Below, in pieces: positions 1-7,730 of a DNA stretch of 64,000 bases. The stretch comes from Aeromonas allosaccharophila (GTDB lineage Bacteria; Pseudomonadota; Gammaproteobacteria; Enterobacterales; Aeromonadaceae): positions 1-64,000 of the forward strand of contig NZ_CDBR01000099.1 in the NCBI RefSeq assembly GCF_000819685.1, read 5' to 3'. The notes below the pieces were generated by a model. The model saw only the letters and a program-made list of their open reading frames with translations, was not told where the DNA came from and did no database searches. Each line of letters begins with the position of its first letter. The stretch's first letter is position 1. The position numbers and the translations under genes are program-made.

Positions 1-303
1 ATTCATGCTCTTACCCTGGGTTTGAAGGTCATTGCTGATATCATCGGTCAATAGCGTTTCTATCTCGGGCATTATATCTGTGCTTAATCGCCATTCATTT
101 ATCTTTTGTCTTATCGCTCGTTCTCGGTCACTGATTGAACTTCGTATATCCACGTTAAGAACGCGAGCATTTTCTTTTTGATTGAAAATGACATGGACTA
201 AAGTCAATTTTCCATTTAATGTTTTTGCCAACGCTGTTGCATACTGGAAGAGAGCATGTTCTCCATCTACTCCTTGCAACATAATCATGATGTTATCTCT
301 CAC
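1..303 (-). CDS. Universal stress protein (UspA-like), partial, C-terminus outside the window
   Basis: The reading frame is open from a GTG at 303 to the window edge, giving 101 residues. The start reads V/M-RDNIMIMLQGVDGEHALFQYA and then LNGKLTLVHVIF, the beta1-alpha1-beta2 pattern of the UspA fold. I chose GTG 303 because GAGGA lies about 5 nt upstream; an ATG at 288 would cut the first strand short. The gene is clearly more AT-rich than the hydrogenase genes to the right, which with the neighbouring integrase remnant suggests horizontally acquired DNA. The fold assignment is moderate; the physiological role cannot be told from the fragment. Confidence 0.6.
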   Translation of the reverse strand, partial: MRDNIMIMLQGVDGEHALFQYATALAKTLNGKLTLVHVIFNQKENARVLNVDIRSSISDRERAIRQKINEWRLSTDIMPEIETLLTDDISNDLQTQGKSMN

Positions 304-636
304 AATTTCCTCATCTGTTTGTTTGAAATTCAGAGTTTAGCTATATCAACAAGCCCTATAATAATCAAGCCAGCACCAATCGCCATTCGAAAATAATGAC
401 CTTATTTAACCGGAGCCAAGCTATATGTTTATCGGTTTTGGTCTTGCATCAACAGGGTGACTTGGATACCCATGGATTTACCATCCTGTATCGAGCTCGT
501 TCATATATTCCAGAGTGGCAGCCCGTGCAAATAGATGAAGATATCTTGCTTGGACATAAATCACCGCTGATGGGGGCATCGGGGCAACATTCAGCAGTGG
601 AGTCGAAGCGGGTATACCTCTGCGTAGAAACAGCGG
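304..636. other. Gap with no convincing gene, probable mobile-element scar
   Basis: This stretch lies between the UspA-like gene and the integrase remnant. The plus strand has a 101-codon open frame (396-701) without homology that I recognise and without a good ribosome binding site. It is probably decayed flanking sequence of the same element. I see no tRNA gene or clear attachment-site repeat. Confidence 0.4.
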
Positions 637-1029
637 TTGAACCAGTGGGTGAGAGAGCAGAAGCCATACCGCAAGTGGACTGCGCTGCTCGGCCTATATA
701 AAGGCGCGAGAGCCAATAAGATCTGTCAGCTGTACGCAGACGATGTGCAGCAGCTCAAGACGGCTAACAGTGCTCGCCCGATCCCGATTCACTCCTCTTT
801 GATCGCTGGCGGCTTTATGGACTTTGTGCAGGAAAGGGCAGGGGGGCCGTGGTTCAGTCATCAGCGTCCCGTAGGCGAAGCCTTCCACAGCCTGCGGCAT
901 ACCGTGGCAACCGTGTTCAAGGATCATGGTGTGCCGCTACAGTATGTGGCGGCGATCTTGGGGCAAACCAAGGGTGCCATCAGCGATCAAAAATCCGATC
1001 AAGGCTATATCCTGGATGGTTTTTTATAA
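637..1029 (+). pseudogene. Phage-type tyrosine recombinase (integrase), decayed remnant
   Basis: The frame holds recognisable pieces of a tyrosine recombinase catalytic domain: a box I region around LLGLYKGARANKICQL with the catalytic Arg, a middle strand ARPIPIHSSLI, and box II FHSLRHTVATVFKDHGVP with the His-x-x-Arg-His pattern. The conserved LGH that follows is LGQ here, and no catalytic tyrosine follows before the stop. The N-terminal DNA-binding domain is missing and the middle looks internally deleted. This is therefore an inactive relic marking a former integration next to the AT-rich left edge. Confidence 0.75.
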
Positions 1030-1051
1030 CAGGGTAAAAACTACCGGCCTA

Positions 1052-2104
1052 TCAATGTCGTGGCTCAGCCACTCTGATGCAGTTACGGCCGGATGACTTG
1101 GCTGTGTAGAGCGCGGCATCAGCGAGTTTTACCAGCTCTGATGGCTGCCGGTGATCCGATGGCCTGAGGCAGGCGACACCCATGCTAACGGTCACCAGGC
1201 CGGTGGCATTCTGTGCGTGTGGCTGCGCGAGAGCAAAAATGAGCCGCTGTATGTGTTGGGCAATCTCGTAGGCGGATTGATGTTCGACATGTGGCAACAG
1301 GATGACAAACTCCTCTCCGCCGTAGCGGGCCACCAACTCCCCCGAGCGGCGTCCGGATTGTGCCAGGGTATGGGCCAGCAATCGAAGGCACTCGTCACCG
1401 GCAACGTGGCCATAGAGGTCGTTGAACTGCTTGAAATGATCGATGTCGAGCATGATGAGTGCAATTGGCATCTCGGTATCCAGGCACCGCTCCCAGGCCT
1501 GGTTCAATGAGTTGTCGAACAGACGGCGGTTACCAATGTTGGTAAGCCCGTCGGTATTGCTGAGCGCTTCCAGTTTCCGGTTCGCTTCCGCCAGCTCTTT
1601 GGTTCTGAGTTCGATAATCAGCTCCAGCTCATGCTGGCGCTCCTCCAGATTGGTCATCGGGTAAATCTCGTTCTCGCGAGCCAGACCGTAAGGGATGGAG
1701 ATACTGCTGTGAGCAATTTTCCATTCCATGGCTTCATGCCGAAAGATCAGCACCAGCCTGGCAGTTTGCCGAGACAAGATGGGTTCTGATTTTGGTAGAT
1801 GGATATGGAAGAAGGCGGTGACAGCCACCACGTCAGCGGCCAGATCTTGCAGGGCTACATCGAGTATGTCCAAGCGGATCCTGTCCGGGATCTGGGCAAA
1901 ATCGCGGCGGGTTATCCGGACCCACTCTTCTCTATCGGTAACCAGAACATCGCTGCTGCCTGCAAAACCGCTGAAATTGTCGCTAAAACGTGTGGTGAGC
2001 CGGTCATCCCGTGATGAATACATCTCGATGTACTCATCAAACAGTGAGCGGATCAACTGTTCCCGTTCAGTGGTCATTGCGCTGGATCCATGTGAAGTGG
2101 TCAC
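1052..2104 (-). CDS. Diguanylate cyclase with N-terminal SnoaL/NTF2-like domain
   Basis: The protein of about 350 residues likely makes cyclic di-GMP from two GTP. Residues about 10-145 resemble a SnoaL/NTF2-like small-ligand fold. A short coiled segment (about 150-180, NLEERQHELELIIELRTKEL) follows, then a GGDEF domain (about 180-345) with active-site motif GGEEF. The inhibitory I-site, usually RxxD five residues before the motif, reads RSGE, so product inhibition may be weakened. There is no membrane segment, so it is probably cytoplasmic. The GTG at 2104 gives the full frame; an internal ATG at 2077 is an equally plausible start. It lies beside a gene for the opposing HD-GYP enzyme on the same strand. 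Confidence 0.85.
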   Translation of the reverse strand: MTTSHGSSAMTTEREQLIRSLFDEYIEMYSSRDDRLTTRFSDNFSGFAGSSDVLVTDREEWVRITRRDFAQIPDRIRLDILDVALQDLAADVVAVTAFFHIHLPKSEPILSRQTARLVLIFRHEAMEWKIAHSSISIPYGLARENEIYPMTNLEERQHELELIIELRTKELAEANRKLEALSNTDGLTNIGNRRLFDNSLNQAWERCLDTEMPIALIMLDIDHFKQFNDLYGHVAGDECLRLLAHTLAQSGRRSGELVARYGGEEFVILLPHVEHQSAYEIAQHIQRLIFALAQPHAQNATGLVTVSMGVACLRPSDHRQPSELVKLADAALYTAKSSGRNCIRVAEPRH

Positions 2105-2393
2105 GTTCTTTCAAACGTTCAAATTAATGATAGTTAAGTTTGTTATTTTATTTGGCTATCTATCTTGATTTTTCTCGATTTCTTGTTCGATTTCCTCAAT
2201 TGGCAAGTGTCCGTGGGGCCAGCCATAAACCCTGCCACAAACAAGGCTCCATGGAGAGGATTATCATGGCTGTCGGGTGAATCTCCTCTTCAGATCTATT
2301 GCGCATCGGGTTGACCACCGGTGTCAGACAGGCGGGTCAGCGTGCAGACCCCCTGGCGGCACATATCAGGTCATCCCATGTGCCTCGTGGCGG

Positions 2394-5309
2394 TCAATGA
2401 TTGGCGAGATAGGGGCTGATATCCACCTCGTCGATGAGCGACGGACTCATGTAACGCTCGGCATAGCGCAGGTAGACGCCGGAGCGGAGAAAGAGAGCAA
2501 ACAGTTCGGGGTCGATATGGTGATCCTGCTGCATGAATCCCATGATGCGGATCGCCTCCGAAAGGGACTTGGCTTTCTTGTAGGGGCGATCACCGGCGGT
2601 CAGCGCTTCAAAGATATCGGCGATGGCCATCATGCGGGCGGGGATGCTCATCTCGTCCCGTTTCAGTCGCTTGGGATAACCGCTGCCATCCATCTTCTCG
2701 TGGTGTCCTCCTGCGATTTCCGGCACCTGTTTCAGGTTGGCGGGGAAGGGGAGTTTTTCGAGCATGATGATGGTCTGGATCATGTGCTCATTGACCTTGT
2801 AGCGCTCCTCGTCGGTGAGGGTACCCCGGCGGATGGCGAGGTTGTAGAGCTCGCCGCGGTTATAGAGGTATTCAGGAGTGTTGACCTGAAATCCCCTGGG
2901 GTTGTCAGGGGCAAGGCGGTCGCGGTTGCTGCGGGTGAAGAGGTGATCTGGCCGATCGGCCAACAAGGGTTCGGTGACCGGCAGCGGTGACTCCGCGGCC
3001 CGCTGTTTGCGCGCCAGCTCATCCTGAGAGATGCCAATCCGGTCGGAGAGCGTGCGTTGCCAGGTACGGCCTGCGATCTGCTGTAGCCTTGTAATATCCT
3101 CCGTGGCCATAAATTCGCCCCCCTCGTTGCAGCGGGCGATGAAGGCAAACTCCTCATCCAGTTGTTGCCACTGCTGTTGCAACGTGGCCTGTAACGCGAG
3201 GTCATCACCCCCATGGCGTCGTGCCTGCCAGTAGGCGATCTCGGCATCCCGTTTCAGCACTTCAAAGCGCATCCTGACCTCGTGAATGCGATCGCACAGG
3301 GTCTCCAGCTTGGTGGCCTTGTCGACCACAAATTCCGGGGTGGTCACCTTGCCGCAATCGTGCAGCCAGGCCGCGATATGTATTGCTTCCCACTGTTTTT
3401 CATCGAGCGAGAAGTGTTGGAATGGCCCCTCCCGGGCTTCACATGCCGCCTCTGCCAGCATCTTGGTCAGTTCGGGCACTCGTTGACAGTGGCCACCGGT
3501 ATAGGGGCTCTTGGCATCGATGGCCCCTGCGATGAGCTGGATAAAGGCTTCCAGCAGATTGCGCTGCTCCTCCAGCAGTCGCTGGGTAGTCAGCGCCACG
3601 GCGGCGGTGGAGGAGAGCGCGTTGACAAAAGCCATCCGCTGCGGAGTCAGGGACTTCTTCCGTTCATCGATCAGAAACACCAGGGTGCCGAGCAGTAGGC
3701 CATCACGGTTTTTCAGGGCTATCGGCCAGAAGGTCAGCGGCGTGTCGCTCTCTTCGATGTAGGGGAACAGGATCTGCAATTCGCTGGAGACCAACGCAAC
3801 GGGTTCCAGTTCCACCCCTTGCAAGCTCTGGAACAGTGGATGTTTTGGCTGATTGAGTGTCCCGATACTGTGGGTCGGCGTTTGCTCCTGCACCTCACCA
3901 TTCCAGCACAACCCCGCCAGATCCAGCGTCTTGTTGCCGCTATCGGAGAGATAGAGCATGCAGCCTGTTGCACCGGTCAGTTGCTGCATTTCGGTGAGCA
4001 GCCGCACCAGCAAGCGGGGGAAACTGGTCTCGCTGGAGAGGGAGGTGGAAAGCTGCAAAAAGCGCTGAATGGTCGATTTCATGTCGCCCATGGCCTGGGA
4101 GAGATCGATGATTTCCGCAATATAGGTGTTGACCCTGACCGGTTCGTTGAAGTCGAAGTGGGCTATTTTCCCTGCTTCTTGTGTCAGGGCATCGAGGGGC
4201 CTGGCGGCGGTTCTGGCCAGCTTGATGGCCGCGAAGAGCGCAAGGATCAGGAAGATACCCGACAGAAGGAAGGTTTGATTGCGAATGGTGATGGCCTTGG
4301 CCAGCAGTTCATCGACAGGCGCGGCAATCCAGAGTGATAGCCGTGATTCATCCGCTTCCGGCAGCTCAACATGCATACCTTGCCAATCGCGCTCTTCTGA
4401 TTGAAACGTCAGTTTATCCATATGCTGACGTTGGCTGGCATCGATCAGATGTTGCAGCATGGGAAGGTCGGCTTCAGTAACTTTGGCTAGTCGATATGCC
4501 CCGTTATCACCGTGAATGATCATCCCACCTTTATGGCTGGTAATCAGCTCCCCCTGCCCATTGACAATGGCCAGCCGCATATTGGGGGTGATCATGGCAG
4601 ATTTGAGCAAGTGTTCGATGGAACGCAGATTTAGGCTCACTCCGATGATGCCAGCGCCGTTTTGCATCGGTTTGGCAAAGCTCAGGTACATCTCCTGAGA
4701 ATCGAGCGAAATATAGGGGGGCGTTTGCACCAGTCGTCCGGCCTGCTTGGCCTGAATAAACCAGGGGTGTTCTCTTGCATCAAATGTGAGTCCTGATACC
4801 TGTTTGTGCGCGATGATGGCGAGGTTGTCGGCCAGCGCGAAGATATCCGTGAGGGTGGCAGACTCCAGATGCCGGACACTTTGGACGATCCAGCGGGTAT
4901 TGGCGGGAGGCGTCAGGTGTTGCACATCGGTGTCGGTCGGCCAGCGCATCAGCCAGAACATATCGCCGTTGTTGTAACCGGCATAGACCCCGTTAGCCGA
5001 GGGCTGTCCTGTTAGCAGGGTCGCCATATAGGGGATGTTCGCCATGCGTGCTGCCAGGGTGTCGGCTTCGGTCAGGCGCTGCTGGGCGAGCAGATTGACA
5101 CTCAGGGCCGAGGAGCGGAACAGCCCTTCCAGCTCCTGCGTCGTCAGTTGGCCGATCAGGCTGAATCTCTCTTCCGCCTCATTCATCAACATGGTTTTGG
5201 TCTGCTGATATTGGTGACCAAGGGTGATCAGGGCAAACACCAGCAGCAAGCCCAGAAACAGGTGGGCAATGTGGACATACAAGGGGATAACGCGGCGAAT
5301 GAGATTCAT
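2394..5309 (-). CDS. Membrane sensor HD-GYP cyclic di-GMP phosphodiesterase (Cache-HAMP-GAF-HD-GYP)
   Basis: The 971-residue protein has a membrane segment at about 12-32, a periplasmic Cache-type sensor to about 340 (including the HPWFIQA motif), a second membrane segment at about 345-365, a HAMP linker, a GAF domain at about 430-590, and an HD-GYP domain to the end. The metal-binding HD reads LHDCGK near 650 and the GYP motif HHEKMDGSGYP near 870. About 220 residues separate them, whereas common HD-GYP domains have roughly 60-70, so about 150 residues are inserted. All key HD-GYP residues are present, so hydrolysis of cyclic di-GMP is expected. The ligand of the sensor is unknown. It is adjacent to the GGDEF gene but separated by 289 nt. 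Confidence 0.9.
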   Translation of the reverse strand: MNLIRRVIPLYVHIAHLFLGLLLVFALITLGHQYQQTKTMLMNEAEERFSLIGQLTTQELEGLFRSSALSVNLLAQQRLTEADTLAARMANIPYMATLLTGQPSANGVYAGYNNGDMFWLMRWPTDTDVQHLTPPANTRWIVQSVRHLESATLTDIFALADNLAIIAHKQVSGLTFDAREHPWFIQAKQAGRLVQTPPYISLDSQEMYLSFAKPMQNGAGIIGVSLNLRSIEHLLKSAMITPNMRLAIVNGQGELITSHKGGMIIHGDNGAYRLAKVTEADLPMLQHLIDASQRQHMDKLTFQSEERDWQGMHVELPEADESRLSLWIAAPVDELLAKAITIRNQTFLLSGIFLILALFAAIKLARTAARPLDALTQEAGKIAHFDFNEPVRVNTYIAEIIDLSQAMGDMKSTIQRFLQLSTSLSSETSFPRLLVRLLTEMQQLTGATGCMLYLSDSGNKTLDLAGLCWNGEVQEQTPTHSIGTLNQPKHPLFQSLQGVELEPVALVSSELQILFPYIEESDTPLTFWPIALKNRDGLLLGTLVFLIDERKKSLTPQRMAFVNALSSTAAVALTTQRLLEEQRNLLEAFIQLIAGAIDAKSPYTGGHCQRVPELTKMLAEAACEAREGPFQHFSLDEKQWEAIHIAAWLHDCGKVTTPEFVVDKATKLETLCDRIHEVRMRFEVLKRDAEIAYWQARRHGGDDLALQATLQQQWQQLDEEFAFIARCNEGGEFMATEDITRLQQIAGRTWQRTLSDRIGISQDELARKQRAAESPLPVTEPLLADRPDHLFTRSNRDRLAPDNPRGFQVNTPEYLYNRGELYNLAIRRGTLTDEERYKVNEHMIQTIIMLEKLPFPANLKQVPEIAGGHHEKMDGSGYPKRLKRDEMSIPARMMAIADIFEALTAGDRPYKKAKSLSEAIRIMGFMQQDHHIDPELFALFLRSGVYLRYAERYMSPSLIDEVDISPYLANH

Positions 5310-5562
5310 GTTATCTCCTTAATGGATGGGACGGCGGGATGGGACATAAAACAGATAACCCAACGGAATCATGGATGGCTTCATGGTGTTGGCCCTTATT
5401 GCTGCATGCATGAACAATTCCCCGTTGCGTTAAACCGCCAGATGACGATGACCAGATGACGATGAATAGAAGGGGGGTGATAAATCCTTCGTGTTTTATT
5501 CGCGCATCGCAGAAGCGAAAAATGATCCGTGGCGATGTCATGGCTGGGCACGAGGACCCGGC

Positions 5563-7176
5563 TCACTCTGGATATGGGTTGAAATCCTCTTTTTGCGGGA
5601 AGTGCGCCGAGATATTCAGCAACCGGATCTCTTCATCGAGCGACACCGTCACGGTGGCGTCATGGGCTTCCAGCATGATTTTGCCATGGTAGCCATTGCG
5701 ACTGCGCGCTTCTTTGTTATCAGAGGAGGGGGATTTATCGAACAGCGACAAGGCGTGGCTGATATCCAGCAAGGTCGAGCTATCAATATTCAAGATAATA
5801 CTGTCAGGGTTTTTCAGACAGACAATCTCCACGCAGGAGGAGGGGGTTGCATGTTCGCAGGCGAGCCGTATCAATATTTGAAATGCGGAATAACAGAGAA
5901 ATTCGTCACCTGCGATGAACAGCTCGTCATAGAGATAATTTTTGGGTTTGGTCAGCTTGATATCGAGCTTTTTCTCGGCATAGAGATTTTTGAACTGCAC
6001 CGAGAGCCGGTTGAAAATATCAAAGAGCTGGACTTTACCCGCTTTCAACACAAAGGTGCCGGTTTCAATCTGGTAGATTTCGGAGGCCAGACGGGTCAAT
6101 GCCAGCGCATCGCCCACCGATTTTCTGGTGATGGAGAGCTGGGTTTTTTGGACCATGTTGAGCGCCGGGTCGGCGGCCAGCTCTTCCAGCAGGTGTAGCG
6201 CATTGAGCAGCGGCTCCCGGATTTCATAGCGGATATTGAATTCTAGGCTCTCTTTGAGCGCGTTGAGCTCAAGCATCTGATCGAACTCTTTTTGCAGATC
6301 TTTTCTGGCATGCACCAGCCGCATCAGATTGGCAATGCGAAAACGCAGTATCTCGATGTCGATCGGCTTGGTGATAAAATCGACTGCTCCGAGTTTCATC
6401 GCCCGTTTACGGGAATAGATATCATCCAGTGCTGTCATAAAGACGATGGGGATGTGCTCTGAGTGGGGATGTTCACGCAAAATTCTGGCGACATCGAATC
6501 CGTTCAGGTTGGGCATCATGATATCGAACAGCACCAGATCGGGGGGATTATCCGATTGGCAGATCCTGATCGCCTTTTCGCCATCCTTGACCAGCTTGAG
6601 ATGAAACTCTTTGCGAAATACCGAGGTGATCAGCATCAAATTATCTGGAATATCGTCAACCACTAAAATGGTGGGGCTGTCCTGATTGCTGGCGACCAGA
6701 TCGCTGTTGGAAAAACGGTGCAAACGGCCGAAGTCGAATTGGGAGAGTGGGTGCTGCGATTGACTGGTTGCCAACAGCAGCCGGGTGATCCTGGTTTTAA
6801 GGGTATCGGGCTTGAGCGGGGTCAAAATAATGTCAGAGACTTTCGCCTGGACAAATTGTTCGATCAATGGGCGATCGGTCCCTGAGGTCAGGGTCAAAAA
6901 AGGCAGTGTGTGATGAGGTGCCGTGCTGCGGATATTTTTCAGCAGCGTGAGCAGACTCGCCGAGTCAATATCGATATTGCAGATGATCATGGCGGCGGGG
7001 CCATCAGCCATGCACCGTTCCAGCGCCTCGACACTCTCCACCACCGTAATCTGGCTTATGCCAATGGCACGTAACTGATGGCAGAGTGCATCGCTGTGCA
7101 CATTATCTTTTTCCAGCACCAGCGTGGGCCCGGAAATTATTTTTGCTATGTCCATATGGCTATCTGATGTGCCCAT
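5563..7176 (-). CDS. Tandem-receiver response regulator with degenerate histidine-kinase-like C-terminus
   Basis: The protein has 537 residues. Residues about 17-135 form a receiver-like fold in which the usual phospho-acceptor Asp strand reads MIICNIDID, so Asn seems to replace Asp. Residues about 166-285 form a canonical receiver (LVVDD, phospho-Asp in LVLFDIMMPN near 217, FMTA, and KP). From about 300 the sequence resembles a HisKA dimerisation helix, but the H-box reads RYEIREPL, with Tyr where the phosphorylated His should be. No clear ATP-binding N or G boxes are visible. It is therefore probably a phosphorylated adaptor or scaffold rather than a kinase. It is divergently placed relative to the hybrid kinase locus and likely works with it. 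Confidence 0.75.
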   Translation of the reverse strand: MGTSDSHMDIAKIISGPTLVLEKDNVHSDALCHQLRAIGISQITVVESVEALERCMADGPAAMIICNIDIDSASLLTLLKNIRSTAPHHTLPFLTLTSGTDRPLIEQFVQAKVSDIILTPLKPDTLKTRITRLLLATSQSQHPLSQFDFGRLHRFSNSDLVASNQDSPTILVVDDIPDNLMLITSVFRKEFHLKLVKDGEKAIRICQSDNPPDLVLFDIMMPNLNGFDVARILREHPHSEHIPIVFMTALDDIYSRKRAMKLGAVDFITKPIDIEILRFRIANLMRLVHARKDLQKEFDQMLELNALKESLEFNIRYEIREPLLNALHLLEELAADPALNMVQKTQLSITRKSVGDALALTRLASEIYQIETGTFVLKAGKVQLFDIFNRLSVQFKNLYAEKKLDIKLTKPKNYLYDELFIAGDEFLCYSAFQILIRLACEHATPSSCVEIVCLKNPDSIILNIDSSTLLDISHALSLFDKSPSSDNKEARSRNGYHGKIMLEAHDATVTVSLDEEIRLLNISAHFPQKEDFNPYPE

Positions 7177-7548
7177 CTGTCGCTGTATCCTGCCAGCTTA
7201 TTTTGAGCATGATAATATAGGGTGCATGACCTTGGTCAATCGATACCTCTGCTACCTTGCGCTGGAAATATCAATCTGCAAGCTGGCACATCCCCAACGG
7301 GATAACGAGAGCAATCTGATATCACCACGGCTGTTGGCGCGGACCCTCTTGTGATGCGCGCCGCTGCCACTCTCCCATATCCGCTTTTTCCTTTTATCCG
7401 GTTTATCCCTTGCCACTTGCTGGGGCGGGCATGGTGGTGCGCAAATTTCAACCGGGTTGTCGTGGCGGCCAGTTCAGGGATCCGTTATGGTGTGAGGAAG
7501 GCTGGCAAGGGCCGCCATCCTCCATCTTGGCAGGGAGAGACACGAGAT
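7177..7548. other. Divergent intergenic region between the tandem-receiver gene and the broken receiver/kinase genes
   Basis: The 372-nt region must hold the promoters for both outward-facing transcripts. Short overlapping open frames on both strands show no recognisable protein similarity. I see no confident operator or RNA. Confidence 0.4.
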
Positions 7549-7730
7549 ATGGAACATCTTGCCCCGGACGCAGCTCGTCCTCTGGTGCTGCTGGTTGATG
7601 ATAAAACTGACAGCCACAAGGTGATGAATGGGCTGCTCATGAGCTCTTCTATCGCCACTTCTTCTCCTGTGAGGCGACGCTGGTGCTGATAATTGCCGGG
7701 CAGAACGAAGAGGCGTGCCGCATACCATGA
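7549..7730 (+). pseudogene. Truncated, frameshifted receiver-domain gene upstream of the hybrid kinase
   Basis: From ATG 7549 the frame encodes PLVLLVDDKTDSHKVMNGLLM, a typical start of a receiver domain (beta1 with the acidic pair, then alpha1), and then runs to a stop at 7689 with low-complexity Ser/Arg. In another frame the following bases read [19 protein letters not shown], a plausible continuation, and end with a TGA at 7728-7730 that overlaps the kinase ATG as ATGA. This suggests a once translationally coupled response-regulator gene, now shortened and shifted by indels. A genuine short ORF cannot be excluded. Confidence 0.55.

Noticed and set aside
396..701. Plus-strand ORF containing LLGHKSPLMGASGQH as an integrase C-terminus
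   Set aside because: The LGHK piece is suggestive, but it precedes the box I and box II remnant and lacks a continuous domain.
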